Position numbers and translations under genes: made by a program. The notes below the pieces were generated by a model that did no database searches, was not told the origin of the DNA, and saw only the letters and a program-made list of their open reading frames with translations. Of a stretch of 64,000 nt of DNA, positions 48,914-61,059 are shown in pieces; within the stretch, counting starts at the first letter, position 1, and the number at the start of each line of letters is the position of its first letter. Source of the stretch: Cyanobium sp. E1_MAG_00006 (GTDB taxonomy: Bacteria; Cyanobacteriota; Cyanobacteriia; PCC-6307; Cyanobiaceae); contig JAIYAQ010000037.1 of the NCBI GenBank assembly GCA_027488975.1, positions 40,382-104,381 on the forward strand. The letters run 5' to 3'.

Positions 48914-49768
48914 TCACGTGCCGACCCGGCCGGCTCTCGGGGAACTGGGGCTGGCCTCGGCCCGCACCGGCAGCCGGCCGGCGTGGTGGGCGCTGCGGCC
49001 GGCCTCGCAGGCCAGGGCCATGGCCCTGGCCATTGCTGGAGGATCGCCCGCCAGGGCGATGGCGCTGTTGATCAGCAGGGCGTCAGCGCCCATCTCCATG
49101 GCCTGGGCGGCTTCGCTGGGGACGCCGATGCCGGCGTCCACCACCACCGGCACACCAGAGTTCTCAATGATCAGGGCAATGTTGGCGGCGTTGCGGATGC
49201 CCTGGCCGGAGCCGATCGGAGAGCCCAGGGGCATCACGGTGGCGCAGCCCGCCTCCTCCAGCCGCCGGGCCAGCAGCGGATCGGCATTGATGTAGGGCAG
49301 CACGGTGAAGCCCTCCTTCACCAGCTGTTCCGCGGCTTCCAGGGTGCCGATCGGGTCGGGCAGCAGGTGCCGGGTGTCGGGAATCACCTCCAACTTCACG
49401 AAGGTGTTGTCCTCCTGGCCGGCCAGCTTCGCCAGCTCCCGCCCCAGGCGCGCCACGCGGATCGCCTCGTCGGCGGTGGCACAGCCGGCGGTGTTCGGCA
49501 GCATCCAGATCCGCGACCAGTCGATCGCCTCCATCAGGCCTTCGTGGCCGGCGGCCTGGGTCTGCACCCGTCGCACCGCCACGGTGACGATCTCGCAGGC
49601 GCTGCTTACCAGACTGGCCTGCATCGCCGCCAGGCTCGGGTACTTGCCGGTTCCGGTCATCAGCCGGCTGCGGAACGTCCGGCCGCCGATCACCAGGGCG
49701 TCCTCGCCGGCGGGCTCACCGATTCCAGCGACATGTGGGGCTGCAGACACGGGAAACGGGCTGGCCAT
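48914..49768 (-). CDS. thiG: Thiazole synthase ThiG
   Basis: 284 residues. ThiG forms the thiamine thiazole from DXP, dehydroglycine and ThiS-thiocarboxylate. Blocks are [15 protein letters not shown] near residue 33, the Schiff-base Lys in [47 protein letters not shown] and [22 protein letters not shown]. The extra N-terminal and C-terminal low-complexity ends are mild. Other thi genes here are only thiL at 28415. Confidence 0.96.
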   Translation of the reverse strand: MASPFPVSAAPHVAGIGEPAGEDALVIGGRTFRSRLMTGTGKYPSLAAMQASLVSSACEIVTVAVRRVQTQAAGHEGLMEAIDWSRIWMLPNTAGCATADEAIRVARLGRELAKLAGQEDNTFVKLEVIPDTRHLLPDPIGTLEAAEQLVKEGFTVLPYINADPLLARRLEEAGCATVMPLGSPIGSGQGIRNAANIALIIENSGVPVVVDAGIGVPSEAAQAMEMGADALLINSAIALAGDPPAMARAMALACEAGRSAHHAGRLPVRAEASPSSPRAGRVGT

Positions 49769-49841
49769 TCAGCGAACGTACCGCGCGGGCCTGACCTCCG
49801 CGCTTTTGCCTCTTACCCTTGGCGCAGCTACTGGGACTGCC

Positions 49842-50393
49842 TTGATTCCGCTGCTGCTGGCTGCCACCCCTCTGCCGGTGGGCAGTGCCGTGCCCTTCCG
49901 GGAACCGACCGTGATTCAGCAGGAACTGCCGCAAGGGTTCGGTGAGCAGGTCCAGGTTGAAACGTTCGATCCGGTGGCCCGGGCTGCCGTGATCGCCCAG
50001 GAGCTGCCGCGCCAGTGGAGTGGCACCTATCAGTCGTTCGGCTCAGCACCAGCGCAGACGGTGCAGCTGACGCTGGCCTCCGCCACTGCTCTGGGGCAGA
50101 TGGTCGATGTGCGCGGTGAGATCACCGTCGGTGGCACGACCGTGCCTGTTCAGGGGAACATCAACGCCAAGTCGGATCAGCTGGATCTGCTCCTTCTGGG
50201 CGATGTCGGCCAGGCCGGCATCGAGAACGGCGGTGAGTTCCGCGGTCTGCAGGGCTTCAGCCTCTCCGGCTGGCGGGCGCCCCGCTTCACCAACCCCGGC
50301 GGCCAGCTCACCCTGACGGCTGTGGAGGCAGCAGAGCCTGCAGCTGCACCCGCAGCCCGCAATCGTGGGCCTGCGATCCGAGGTCTCTGGTGA
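49842..50393 (+). CDS. Exported protein, unknown (WSGTYQ type)
   Basis: 183 residues if started at the TTG at 49842 (LIPLLLAATPLPVGSAVP); a TTG at 49806 is an alternative that gives a longer hydrophobic leader. No ATG or GTG fits. The N terminus looks like a signal peptide. The mature part contains QELPRQWSGTYQSFG, then a beta-rich segment with VRGEITVGGTTVPVQGNINAKSDQLDLLLL and ends with an Ala/Pro-rich stretch. The sequence looks real because of the signal and regular beta pattern. Function unknown. Confidence 0.65.
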   Translation: MIPLLLAATPLPVGSAVPFREPTVIQQELPQGFGEQVQVETFDPVARAAVIAQELPRQWSGTYQSFGSAPAQTVQLTLASATALGQMVDVRGEITVGGTTVPVQGNINAKSDQLDLLLLGDVGQAGIENGGEFRGLQGFSLSGWRAPRFTNPGGQLTLTAVEAAEPAAAPAARNRGPAIRGLW

Positions 50394-50460
50394 ACAAGTC
50401 GGCTGGCTTTGCCGGCCACGCTCACCGTCTGGACCAGCAAGCTTCGCTCGAGTTCAAGGT

Positions 50461-50982
50461 TCAGGCGGCCAGTCGGTTGAGGCGCTTCAGACGCTTCTGA
50501 GCCGTGCTGTTGGAGCTATCCAGCTCCAACACCTTTTCATAGGTGGCCCTGGCTTCGTCTGCCTTCTGCTGCTTCTCAAGCGCGTAGGCCAGGTTGTTGA
50601 GGGCAACCGGGTAATCGGCCTTGGCTCGCAGCGCGGCGCGGTAGTGACGGATGGCGCCGCCGTAGTTGTTCTGGGCCGCGAGGGCGAATCCCAGGGCGTT
50701 CTCAATGAGGGCCTGGGCTTCCGCCGGCTCGTCAGAGGAGCGCTTGGAGGCCTGTTTGAGGGTGTCGGCGGCCTGGTTGTAGAGCCGCTTGCGCAACTGA
50801 ACCGAGCCGAGCTCGTAGAGATCAGCGGCTGAGCGAGCTCCTTGGCGGGTTTCCGCCTCGAGCCTCGCCAAAGCCGCTTCATCGCGGCGCACCCGCAGGA
50901 TCTGTCGGCCCACGACAATGGCCGCGATGCTCAGCAGAACAAGCAGGCCACCGAGGTAGGCCTGGGGAAGGGTGAAATCCAT
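50461..50982 (-). CDS. ycf37: Ycf37-type photosystem I assembly TPR protein
   Basis: 173 residues from the ATG at 50982 (MDFTLPQAYLGG); a GTG at 50991 adds three residues. The N-terminal membrane span (about 10-28) is followed by three TPR units: AADLYELGSVQLRKRLYNQAADTLKQA, ALGFALAAQNNYGGAIRHYRAAL and NNLAYALEKQQKADEARATYEKVLEL. Length, single anchor and TPR arrangement match Ycf37, which stabilises photosystem I assembly in cyanobacteria (Pyg7 in plants). It is upstream of nothing on this strand except rplT, 36 bases away. Confidence 0.82.
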   Translation of the reverse strand: MDFTLPQAYLGGLLVLLSIAAIVVGRQILRVRRDEAALARLEAETRQGARSAADLYELGSVQLRKRLYNQAADTLKQASKRSSDEPAEAQALIENALGFALAAQNNYGGAIRHYRAALRAKADYPVALNNLAYALEKQQKADEARATYEKVLELDSSNSTAQKRLKRLNRLAA

Positions 50983-51017
50983 GCGCCCCACCTTGCCAGG
51001 CCACTCCGCGCTCTGGG

Positions 51018-51365
51018 TCAGCCCTTGGCGGTGCCCACCACGGCGCTGAAGCTGCCGGGGTCGAGCACGGCCAGCTGAGCCAGCATCTTGCGGTTCAGCT
51101 GCACATCGGCCTTCTTCAGGCCGCCGATCAGACGGCTGTAGCTCAGGCCGTTCAGACGAGCGGCGGCGTTGATGCGTGCGATCCAGAGGCGACGGAAGTC
51201 GCGCTTGCGGCGGCGGCGGTCGCGGTAGGCGTTGCAGAGCGCCTTCATCACCCGCTGGTTAGCGGTGCGGAACAGTGAGCCGTTGCCGCCCCGGAAACCA
51301 CGCGCCAGGCGAAGGATCTTGTTACGGCGTTTACGGGCGACGTTGCCCCTCTTGACGCGGGCCAT
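51018..51365 (-). CDS. rplT: Ribosomal protein bL20
   Basis: 115 residues. Sequence [26 protein letters not shown] and the [21 protein letters not shown] core are characteristic. bL20 organises 23S rRNA domain I early in assembly and in many bacteria represses its own operon. It follows rpmI by 48 bases on the same strand; infC is not adjacent. Confidence 0.98.
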   Translation of the reverse strand: MARVKRGNVARKRRNKILRLARGFRGGNGSLFRTANQRVMKALCNAYRDRRRRKRDFRRLWIARINAAARLNGLSYSRLIGGLKKADVQLNRKMLAQLAVLDPGSFSAVVGTAKG

Positions 51366-51413
51366 GAATGGTTCTCAGTAAGTAGGTCGAAACAGCGGGA
51401 CAGCCGGCGTGGC

Positions 51414-51611
51414 TCAGCTGTAGGGGAGCATCGCGCTCACGTTGTCCGCATCGCGCTCATCCACCACGGCCATCGTGCCGAGGTGCCGCTTGCGCTTGGC
51501 ACTCTTGTGGTCGAGCAGGTGATTGCGGAAAGCGTGACGGCGCATGAACTTCCCGCTGCCGGTGGCTTTGAACCGCTTGGCGGCTGCTTTGCGGGTCTTG
51601 AGCTTCGGCAT
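51414..51611 (-). CDS. rpmI: Ribosomal protein bL35
   Basis: 65 residues. [25 protein letters not shown] and [14 protein letters not shown] are typical. The usual order rpmI-rplT is kept. The 83-base region to the divergent SpoIID gene should hold the operon promoter. Confidence 0.98.
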   Translation of the reverse strand: MPKLKTRKAAAKRFKATGSGKFMRRHAFRNHLLDHKSAKRKRHLGTMAVVDERDADNVSAMLPYS

Positions 51612-51694
51612 GTGTTGACGCGCTCGGGCACAAACGATGAGGGTACGACCTGGAAGTCCCTTCCGCCAACTCCCCTAGGGTCGGAGCCCTGCCC

Positions 51695-53230
51695 GTGAGA
51701 TCTCTGGTTCACCTCTGCGCGCCGCGTCGTGTTGGCTCTCTGCCGGTGCTGCTGGCCCTGGGTCTGCTCACCGTTGCCTGTCGTCCGGCCGCGGCCCTGC
51801 TCCGTCCGCCCATCCCGGCACCGCCCGCGCTGACAGCGGAGGCGCCCCAGCTGTGGGTGGCGCTGGCGGCCCACCTCGGTCAGGGCCCGCTGCAGCTTGA
51901 GGCGGCTGGCGACCCGCTGCAGCTGGTGGATGCCCGCGGTCAGCGCCACAGCGGTTCGCGGCTTGCGCTGCGCTGGCGCTTTGAACCTCTGGCCCAGCCG
52001 CTGCAGCTGGAGCGTCAGGTGCTGGGGCCCTTCGCAAGCTTCGAATCGGCGGAGCAGATGGCCCTCGCCTGGGCCCAGCCCGGCCGGGCGGTGGTGATCG
52101 CTCATCCGGCTGAGTGGGAGGTCTGGGCGGAGCCGGGTCTGGCGGCCCCCGCCGGCCAGCGGCCGCGGTTGCAGCAGTTGCGCCTCAGCCAGCAGCTGGT
52201 TCCCGAACTGAGCACGCCCAGCGGTTGGCGCCGGCTGGAGGGGCCCGTGCGCATCGCGGCCCCGGGGGGGTTGCGCTGGAAGGGGGGCACCTACGCCGGC
52301 CCGTTCCGCCTGCAGGCCGATGCCTACGGCGGTTGGTCGCTGGTGGAACAGGTGCCGCTGGAGCGCTATCTCGAGGGGGTGCTGCCCCATGAGATCGGCG
52401 CCGGGGCGCCTGCTGCGGCCCTGGCCGCTCAGGCCGTGCTGGCCCGCACCTGGGCCCTGCGCAATCAGCATCGCTTCGCGGTGGATGGCTACCACCTCTG
52501 TGCCGACACTCAGTGCCAGGTGTACAGCGATCCACGTCAGGCCGGTGCCGGGGTTCGCCGTGCGATCGCCGCCACCCGCGGCCAGGTGCTCAGCTGGCAG
52601 AGGCAGCCGATCCATGCGGTGTATCACGCCAGCAATGGCGGGGTGGCTGCCGGCTACGAGGAGGCCTGGGCCGGAACGGGCCTGCCCTATCTGCGCCCCG
52701 TGGTGGATGGGCCGCCTTCCCTGGTGGCGGCGTTGCCGCTGCCCCTGACGGAGGGGGGGCTGCGGACTCTGCTGCAGCGCGGTGACCAGGCCTATGGCGC
52801 CGCCCATCCCTTGTTCCGCTGGACGCGCCGCTTCGATCGGAGCCAGATCGTCCAGGCTCTCGGACCGCGTGCCGCTGCCATCGGAGCGCTGCAACAGGTT
52901 CAGGTGCTGGAGCGCGGTCCCAGCGGTCGGGTGGTGCGGCTTGCCCTGCGCGGCAGTGCTGGCGAGGTGGTGCTCCAGCGGGATGCCATCCGCCGCACCC
53001 TGCGGGGCCTGCCCAGCACCCTGTTTGACCTGACGTCGGCGGGCCCTGGGGTTTGGCGCTTCGAGGGTGGGGGCTTCGGTCATGGGGCCGGCCTCTCCCA
53101 GGCCGGTGCGATCGACCTGGCGTCCCGGGGCTGGAGCCTGGAGCGGATCCTCAGCCGCTACTACCCCGGCGCCACCCTGGTGGGCTTGGAGGCTCTGGCG
53201 CCTGTCGGGTCTTCCGGAAGAGGCCTTTAG
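51695..53230 (+). CDS. SpoIID/LytB-domain protein
   Basis: 511 residues from a GTG start with a signal peptide (about 8-32). The SpoIID domain occupies about residues 200-480: VPLERYLEGVLPHEIGAG, AAQAVLARTWALRNQ, CADTQCQVY and GGGFGHGAGLSQAGA are its usual blocks, including the catalytic Glu of HEIG. SpoIID enzymes are lytic transglycosylases acting on denuded glycan strands in sporulators; in non-sporulating cyanobacteria the target is presumably peptidoglycan, but this is not shown. A GT2 gene follows after 25 bases. Confidence 0.9.
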   Translation: MRSLVHLCAPRRVGSLPVLLALGLLTVACRPAAALLRPPIPAPPALTAEAPQLWVALAAHLGQGPLQLEAAGDPLQLVDARGQRHSGSRLALRWRFEPLAQPLQLERQVLGPFASFESAEQMALAWAQPGRAVVIAHPAEWEVWAEPGLAAPAGQRPRLQQLRLSQQLVPELSTPSGWRRLEGPVRIAAPGGLRWKGGTYAGPFRLQADAYGGWSLVEQVPLERYLEGVLPHEIGAGAPAAALAAQAVLARTWALRNQHRFAVDGYHLCADTQCQVYSDPRQAGAGVRRAIAATRGQVLSWQRQPIHAVYHASNGGVAAGYEEAWAGTGLPYLRPVVDGPPSLVAALPLPLTEGGLRTLLQRGDQAYGAAHPLFRWTRRFDRSQIVQALGPRAAAIGALQQVQVLERGPSGRVVRLALRGSAGEVVLQRDAIRRTLRGLPSTLFDLTSAGPGVWRFEGGGFGHGAGLSQAGAIDLASRGWSLERILSRYYPGATLVGLEALAPVGSSGRGL

Positions 53231-53255
53231 AGTTCGACGCTCTTCTGAGAACGCC

Positions 53256-54638
53256 ATGGCCGCCGGCGGCACAGCCCCAGGAGCCCGCCGGCCGAAGGCC
53301 GCACTGTTTCTGCTGAGCTGCCTTGCGGCAGGCATGGCCCCGCACTGGCTCCCCGATCAGCAGCGTCTCTGGCCCGCCCTGGCGCTGACCCTGCTGCTCG
53401 GGGCCTATGCCCTGCGCACGGTGTTTCTGCCGTTGCTGGCGCGGGCGGCCGCCTCCGGAGGGGACACCCCTGAGGCGACCGCTGCCGTTGCGCTTCAGAC
53501 CCCGGACCCATGGCCGAGCATTGACCTGGTGGTGGCCGCCCGCGACGAGGAGGCGGTGATCGGGCGCCTGGTGGAGCGCCTGGCTCAGGTGCGCTACCCC
53601 GACGGCCGCCTGCGCTTCTGGGTAGTGGACGATGGCAGCGACGATCGCACCCCTGAGGTGCTGGCCGCCTACCAGCGCCGCTACCCCCAGCTGCAGGTGG
53701 TGCGCCGCAGCCGCGATGCCGGTGGCGGAAAGTCCGGGGCGCTGAACACGGTGCTGCCCCAGCTGCAGGGCAGCTGGCTGATGGTCCTCGATGCCGATGC
53801 CGAGCTCCAGCCCGATGTGCTTGAGCGGCTGGTGCCCTTCGCTGAAGCCGGCGGCTGGGCCGCAGTACAGCTGCGCAAGGCCGTCGTGAACGCGGATGTG
53901 AACTGGCTCACCCGCGCCCAGGCGATGGAGATGGCTCTCGATGCCGTGATCCAGCAGGGGCGGCTGGCCAGCGGCGGCGTGGTCGAGTTGCGTGGCAATG
54001 GCCAGCTGCTCCGCCGGGAGGCCGTGCTCGCCTGCGACGGATTCAACGAGGCCACCGTCACCGACGACCTCGACCTCAGCTTCCGCCTGCTGGTGCAGGA
54101 GCAGCGGGTGGCGGTGCTCTGGGATCCGCCGGTGCAGGAGGAAGCCGTGACTGGGCTGTCCTCTCTCTGGCGTCAGCGCCAGCGCTGGGCGGAGGGCGGT
54201 CTGCAGCGCTTCTTCGATTACTGGCCCAGCCTCACAGGCCCGGCTCTGCCATTCGGCTGCAAGCTCGACCTCAGCTGCTTCTTCCTGCTGCAGTACGTGC
54301 TGCCGGTGATGGCGGTGGCTGATCTGATCGGAGCCGGTCTGACCGAGACGGCACCAGCCCTATGGCCGCTCTCCTTCGTGGCCTTCGGCCTCTCAGGCGG
54401 CGCGATCCTGGTGGGTTGCCGTCGTTCCAGCGAGGGGCCTGACCTGCCGGTGATGCATCCGCTCAACCTGGCCCTTGGAATCGTTTACCTGGGTCACTGG
54501 TTTGTGGTGATCCCGTACACCAGCCTGCGCATGGCGCTGCTGCCCAAACGGCTCGTGTGGGCCAAGACGCTGCATGTGGGCGATGGTCATGGGTCGGAGG
54601 AGGCCCCGGAGGCCGATCTCACCACCCAGATTTCCTGA
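53256..54638 (+). CDS. Membrane glycosyltransferase, family 2
   Basis: 460 residues from the ATG at 53256. Two N-terminal spans (about 18-60) precede the GT-A domain with WVVDDGSDDRTPEV, MVLDADAELQPD, the TDDLDLSF catalytic Asp and the QRQRWAEGG motif of processive family-2 enzymes. Three or more C-terminal spans follow. The order of D, DxD, D and QxxRW fits a polysaccharide or glycolipid synthase; acceptor and donor unknown. A short gap from the SpoIID gene suggests joint expression. Confidence 0.88.
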   Translation: MAAGGTAPGARRPKAALFLLSCLAAGMAPHWLPDQQRLWPALALTLLLGAYALRTVFLPLLARAAASGGDTPEATAAVALQTPDPWPSIDLVVAARDEEAVIGRLVERLAQVRYPDGRLRFWVVDDGSDDRTPEVLAAYQRRYPQLQVVRRSRDAGGGKSGALNTVLPQLQGSWLMVLDADAELQPDVLERLVPFAEAGGWAAVQLRKAVVNADVNWLTRAQAMEMALDAVIQQGRLASGGVVELRGNGQLLRREAVLACDGFNEATVTDDLDLSFRLLVQEQRVAVLWDPPVQEEAVTGLSSLWRQRQRWAEGGLQRFFDYWPSLTGPALPFGCKLDLSCFFLLQYVLPVMAVADLIGAGLTETAPALWPLSFVAFGLSGGAILVGCRRSSEGPDLPVMHPLNLALGIVYLGHWFVVIPYTSLRMALLPKRLVWAKTLHVGDGHGSEEAPEADLTTQIS

Positions 54639-54640
54639 GC

Positions 54641-56566
<1,926 letters not shown>

Positions 56567-56575
56567 GGCTGGAGG

Positions 56576-57265
56576 CTACTGGCCGCGGGCCGGATCCAGC
56601 AGACGCTCCATCCGCCCCTCCAGCTCCTCCACCTCACTGAGCTGGTCCGCGAGTTTTTGGGCCGCCAGGCGCAGGGCGGTGAACTGGCTGTCGCCGCCCG
56701 CTGTGGGGTCACCGGCGGCGCCCCAGCGCTCCTCTGCCTGGGCGAGTTCCGCCTCCAGCCTGTTCTGCAATTTGAGGCGCAGGCCATCGAGCTGTTCGAG
56801 GCTGCGCAGGGCCAGCTGGCGTCCCTTCTCCAGCTGCTGGGGGTCGAGGTTCAGGCCCTGGCGCAGCAGCACCCGCGCGCCGGTGAGCGCCGCCGCCGGC
56901 ACGAACTGGCCGAAGGCCAGGGCACCGAGGCTGCCGGTGTGCAGCCAGTCCTCCACCTGAGCGCTGCGGTGACGCCCCGTCTTGCACCAGTGGGCGAAGT
57001 GCTCGCAGTTGTTGAACAGCAGGTTGTAGTTCTGCTCCCCCAGCCGGCCCATGGCTCGCCGCAGGGTCACCCCGGCCGGCGAGCATTGCTCCGCTGGGTA
57101 CGGCACCACGCTGACGGGCTGGTCGCGGCTGAAGTCCGCCAGGGGGCTGCGCAGGATCTCCCGGCCTTCCAGGTAGTGGGCCACGGTGCCGTCGCCCAGG
57201 TCGATGCCGTGGTGGTTGAACAGGCCGTGCTGGCGCGGCACCTGCAGGTGGTCGGCGGCGGCCAT
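56576..57265 (-). CDS. LRAT/NC-domain protein with helical tail
   Basis: 229 residues from the ATG at 57265 (MAAADHLQVPRQHG). The first about 110 residues are an LRAT-like (NlpC/P60 superfamily) domain: HHGIDLGDGTVAHY carries the catalytic His pair and NLLFNNCEHFAHWCKTG the catalytic Cys. The rest is a charged helical region suited to oligomerisation. Members act as acyltransferases or thiol hydrolases in animals; the bacterial substrate is unknown. It lies between clpX (90 bases) and dnaX (9 bases), same strand. Confidence 0.82.
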   Translation of the reverse strand: MAAADHLQVPRQHGLFNHHGIDLGDGTVAHYLEGREILRSPLADFSRDQPVSVVPYPAEQCSPAGVTLRRAMGRLGEQNYNLLFNNCEHFAHWCKTGRHRSAQVEDWLHTGSLGALAFGQFVPAAALTGARVLLRQGLNLDPQQLEKGRQLALRSLEQLDGLRLKLQNRLEAELAQAEERWGAAGDPTAGGDSQFTALRLAAQKLADQLSEVEELEGRMERLLDPARGQ

Positions 57266-57355
57266 GGTCCTGAGCGTGTTGGCCTGAGGCTCGCGCCGGC
57301 GGGTCAGCGGCCGCAAGGGTGTTCCGGGGTGGAATGCCGCCCCGTCAGAGCGCGA

Positions 57356-58711
57356 TCAGGCTGTTTCCTTCTGGGGCGTGTCGCTGCCCGGCAGGGCCAG
57401 CACCTTGGCCTGGGTGCGCTCCTCCACCAGCTCGCGGGTGATCGTGAAGGCCTTGGTGCCCTTGTCGGAGGGCAGCTCGTACATCACATCGAGCATCAGC
57501 TCCTCAACGATGCCGCGCAGGGCGCGGGCACCGGTCTTGCGGCGGTGGGCCTCGGTGGCGATCGCCTCAACGGCCCCCGGTTCGAACACCAGCCGCACCT
57601 CGTCCATGCTCAGCAGCGTCTGGAACTGCTTCACCAGCGCATCGCGCGGCTCGGTGAGGATCGCCTCCAGGGCGTGGGTGTCGAGCGGTTCGAGAACGGC
57701 GCTCACCGGCAGGCGGCCGATGAACTCGGGGATCAGGCCGTACTTCACCAAGTCGTCCGGCTCGAGGTGACGCAGCACATGGGCGGCCTGCTGATCCTTG
57801 CCGTGGCGGCTGCGGCTGCGGCCCCCCTCGGGGATGAAGCCGATGGCGTTGCGGCCCATGCGCCGCTGCACCACATCCTCAAGGCCCACGAAGGCACCGC
57901 CGCAGATGAACAGGATCTGGCTGGTGTCGATCTGGATGCAGTCCTGGTAGGGGTGCTTACGGCCGCCCTGCGGGGGCACGTTGGCCACGGTGCCCTCCAG
58001 CAGCTTCAGCAGCGCCTGCTGCACCCCCTCGCCGGAAACGTCGCGGGTGATCGAGGGGTTCTCGCTCTTGCGGGCGATCTTGTCGATCTCGTCGATGTAG
58101 ATGATGCCCCGCTGGGCCTGCTCCACATCCAGGTCGGCCTTCTGCAGCAGCCGCAGCAGGATGTTTTCCACGTCCTCGCCGACGTAGCCCGCCTCGGTGA
58201 GGGTGGTGGCGTCGGCCACGGCGAAGGGCACATCCAGCAGTTCGGCCAGGGTCTGGGCCAGCAGGGTCTTGCCGCAGCCGGTGGGGCCGATCAGCAGGAT
58301 GTTGCTCTTGTGCAGGCGGGTGGCGGTCTGGCTGGCCTCGCCCTTGCCGTCGCCCTGCCAGGCCAGGCGCTTGTAGTGGTTGTACACCGCCACAGACAGA
58401 ACCTTCTTGGCCTCCTCCTGGCCCACCACCTGCTCGTCCAGGTGGGCCTTGATCTCCATGGGTTTGGGGATCTGGGCCAGGGTCGGCGCCGGCTTGCTGG
58501 TCTTCTTGGCGGGTGCTTTGCCCTTGGGTTCGGACGCCTGGCGGCCGGCGGCGGTGCCCTGGCCGTCCACCAGCTCCTCATCGAGGATCTCGTTACAGAG
58601 ATCGATGCACTCGTCGCAGATGTAGACCCCGGGGCCGGCGATCAGCTTGCGCACCTGATCCTGCGACTTGCCGCAGAACGAGCACTTCAGGTGGGCATCG
58701 AACTTGGCCAT
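57356..58711 (-). CDS. clpX: ATP-dependent Clp protease ATP-binding subunit ClpX
   Basis: 451 residues. ClpX unfolds substrates and feeds ClpP. The N-terminal zinc-binding domain has CSFCGKSQ with CDECIDLC. After a Lys/Ala linker (about 58-75) the AAA+ domain carries Walker [13 protein letters not shown], Walker [13 protein letters not shown], the arginine finger region and the IGF tripeptide in [10 protein letters not shown] that docks into ClpP. A 111-base gap separates it from clpP. Confidence 0.97.
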   Translation of the reverse strand: MAKFDAHLKCSFCGKSQDQVRKLIAGPGVYICDECIDLCNEILDEELVDGQGTAAGRQASEPKGKAPAKKTSKPAPTLAQIPKPMEIKAHLDEQVVGQEEAKKVLSVAVYNHYKRLAWQGDGKGEASQTATRLHKSNILLIGPTGCGKTLLAQTLAELLDVPFAVADATTLTEAGYVGEDVENILLRLLQKADLDVEQAQRGIIYIDEIDKIARKSENPSITRDVSGEGVQQALLKLLEGTVANVPPQGGRKHPYQDCIQIDTSQILFICGGAFVGLEDVVQRRMGRNAIGFIPEGGRSRSRHGKDQQAAHVLRHLEPDDLVKYGLIPEFIGRLPVSAVLEPLDTHALEAILTEPRDALVKQFQTLLSMDEVRLVFEPGAVEAIATEAHRRKTGARALRGIVEELMLDVMYELPSDKGTKAFTITRELVEERTQAKVLALPGSDTPQKETA

Positions 58712-58822
58712 CGGGCGGGGGAGGGCTGCGGAGCGCTGGAGGGAACGTCCGGGGTGGGTGGGCTGCGGGCCCGAAACTCCAGGATCGACGTGATCCCGTG
58801 CTTCGTCAGCCGTCCTTAAGGA

Positions 58823-59515
58823 TCAAACCGGAGCGCCGTCTTCGACGACCCGATCGATCAGGCCGTATTGAACCGCTTCCGCCGGTGAAAGGAAGTAGTC
58901 GCGGTCGGTGTCCTCGGCGATCTTCTCCAGGGGTTGGCCGGTGTGCTCCGCCATCAGGCCGTTGAGGGTGTCCTTGAGGAAGAGGATCTCCTTGGCCTGG
59001 ATCTCGATGTCCACCGCCTGGCCCTGGGCGCCGCCGAGGGGCTGGTGGATCATGATGCGCGCGTTCGGCAGGGCTAGGCGTTTGCCCTTGGTGCCGCCCG
59101 AGAGCAGGAAGGCGCCCATGGAGGCGGCCAGGCCGTAGCAGATGGTCACCACGTCCGGTGCCACCTGCTGCATCGTGTCGTAGATGGCCAGGCCGGCGGT
59201 CACCGAGCCGCCCGGTGAATTGATGTAGATCTGGATGTCCTTCTCAGGGTCCTCGGCTTCGAGAAACAGCAGCTGTGCCACGAGGGCATCGGCCACCTGA
59301 TCGTCGATGCCTGTGCCCAGGAAGATGATTCGTTCGCGCAGCAGGCGGGAATAGATGTCGAACGCCCGCTCGCCGCGGCCCGACTGCTCCACCACCGTGG
59401 GCAGCACGCCTGGGGCGGCCATGGGTGCGATTGAGACCGCCGCCGCGATGGTGGCCTCAGGGCGCTGACCCCGCCAGCGGTTCTCGATCGGGTGGGGGCT
59501 GCTGGCGTTGATCAC
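58823..59515 (-). CDS. clpP: ATP-dependent Clp protease proteolytic subunit ClpP
   Basis: 230 residues from a GTG start at 59515 ([16 protein letters not shown]), chosen because picocyanobacterial ClpP proteins begin with a similar HPI-RWRG segment. The catalytic triad is Ser in [11 protein letters not shown], His in MIHQPLGG and Asp in [10 protein letters not shown]. The fold motifs [15 protein letters not shown] are present, so this is an active form rather than ClpR. The first about 35 residues are extra relative to E. coli. It lies 89 bases after tig. Confidence 0.95.
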   Translation of the reverse strand: MINASSPHPIENRWRGQRPEATIAAAVSIAPMAAPGVLPTVVEQSGRGERAFDIYSRLLRERIIFLGTGIDDQVADALVAQLLFLEAEDPEKDIQIYINSPGGSVTAGLAIYDTMQQVAPDVVTICYGLAASMGAFLLSGGTKGKRLALPNARIMIHQPLGGAQGQAVDIEIQAKEILFLKDTLNGLMAEHTGQPLEKIAEDTDRDYFLSPAEAVQYGLIDRVVEDGAPV

Positions 59516-59604
59516 GCGGCCGGTTCGGATGCGGTCCGGCCAATCTATGGGGATCGGGTCGGGGTGGCGGCGCGGATCACCGGCCACCCCGATCCGTTGG
59601 GGCC

Positions 59605-61059
59605 TCAGGCGTCGGCGTCGGTCTCGTCAGTTTCGGCCTTGGCCTTCTTGGCCGCTGCCTTCTTTGCGGCGGGCTTGGCCTGGGTGTCGCCGTCGTCGCT
59701 GGGGGCCTTCTCGCTGAGGGTGCTGTTGGCTTCCAGGAAGCCCAGCAGCTTCTCGCGCATCAGGTCCTCCTGCACGGCCTCGCGCAGGCGGACCGGATCG
59801 ATGTTGGAGCTGTCGCTGAAGCCGCGGCTGAGCTCCTTCACCTTGGCCTCGATCTCGCCGGCCTCGAGGGCGATCGCCTCGGCAGTGGCCAGGGCCTTGA
59901 GGGCCAGGCTGCGCTTGAGGCGCTCTTCGGCCTCGGGGCGGGAGGTGTCGCGCAGGCTCTGGATCAGCTGCGGGGTGAACAGCTTCTTGACGTCCATCCC
60001 CTGCTGAGCGAGCTGGCCGGCGGTCTGCTCCAGCAGCGAAACGATCTCCTGCTGCACCAGGGTTTCCGGCAGTTCCACCTCCAGCTGCTCCACCAGGGCC
60101 GCCAGCAGGGCGTCGTGGCGGTTGGAGCGGTTGCGACGCTCGGCGTCTTCCTTGAGGCGCTCCTCCAGGTCGGCGCGCAGCTCGGCCAGGGTCTGTTTGT
60201 CGCTGGCCTGCTGGGCGAAGGCGTCGTCGAGGGCGGGCAGCTCACGGGCCTTGAGCTCGCTCAGGCTGATCACGAAGCTGGCCTTGCGACCGGCGGCGTC
60301 CTCCTGGGGGTACTCGTCGGGGAACTGGCAGACCACGGTCTTCGTTTCACCGGGCGTCATGCCGAGGATGCCTTCAACGAAGCCGGGGATCATGCGACCG
60401 TCCTCCAGCTCCACCTCCATGGCTTCGGCGCTGCCGCCACTGATGGCCTCGCCGTTGTCGGCGTAGGTGCCCTCGAAGCTGATCACCGCCACATCGCCGT
60501 TGGCGGCGGCCCGGCCCTCCACGGGCACGAGCGTGGCCAGCTGGCGGCGGGACTGGTCGATCAGCTCATCCACCCGGGCGGGGTCGAAGCTGACGCTCTC
60601 GGCTTCGGCCTTCAGCCCCTTGGTGGCCTTGAGGCTGGGGGTGGGTTCCACATCCATCTCGAGGGTGAGGCTCAGCTCCTGGCCGGGCTCGAAGCGCTCC
60701 AGCAGCGCCTCGAAGCCGCCATCGAGGGCGGGCTGGCCGATGGCGGCGATCTCCGCCTGTTGCAGGGCATCGCGGAAGACGCTGTCCACCAGGTCTTCCA
60801 GGGCGGTGGCGCGGATGCGCAGGGCGCCGATCTGCTGCAGCAGCACGGCGCGGGGCACCTTGCCCTTGCGGAAGCCGGGCAGCTTGACGCTGCGGCTCAG
60901 CTTCTCCACGGCCTGGTCGTGGCAGGTCTGGGTGCGGCCGGCCGGCACGGCGATCTCCACAGCCAGGCGGCTGCCCGGACGGGGCGTGGTGCTCAGCGTC
61001 AGTGCGGCGGCGGCCGCCTTGGTGCTGGGCTTGTCGGCAGTGCTGGCGGCAGGACTCAT
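59605..61059 (-). CDS. tig: Trigger factor
   Basis: 484 residues from the ATG at 61059 ([10 protein letters not shown]). Trigger factor is the ribosome-bound chaperone. The N-terminal ribosome-binding signature is [16 protein letters not shown], then a PPIase domain (about 180-260, with [12 protein letters not shown]), and a long helical chaperone domain. The C-terminal about 35 residues are Lys/Ala/Asp-rich. tig-clpP-clpX is the usual bacterial order. Confidence 0.96.
   Translation of the reverse strand: MSPAASTADKPSTKAAAAALTLSTTPRPGSRLAVEIAVPAGRTQTCHDQAVEKLSRSVKLPGFRKGKVPRAVLLQQIGALRIRATALEDLVDSVFRDALQQAEIAAIGQPALDGGFEALLERFEPGQELSLTLEMDVEPTPSLKATKGLKAEAESVSFDPARVDELIDQSRRQLATLVPVEGRAAANGDVAVISFEGTYADNGEAISGGSAEAMEVELEDGRMIPGFVEGILGMTPGETKTVVCQFPDEYPQEDAAGRKASFVISLSELKARELPALDDAFAQQASDKQTLAELRADLEERLKEDAERRNRSNRHDALLAALVEQLEVELPETLVQQEIVSLLEQTAGQLAQQGMDVKKLFTPQLIQSLRDTSRPEAEERLKRSLALKALATAEAIALEAGEIEAKVKELSRGFSDSSNIDPVRLREAVQEDLMREKLLGFLEANSTLSEKAPSDDGDTQAKPAAKKAAAKKAKAETDETDADA

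Noticed and set aside
47214..49295. 693-codon plus-strand frame opposite sqdX, sqdB, psb34 and thiG
   Set aside because: Crosses four real genes; no coherent protein features.
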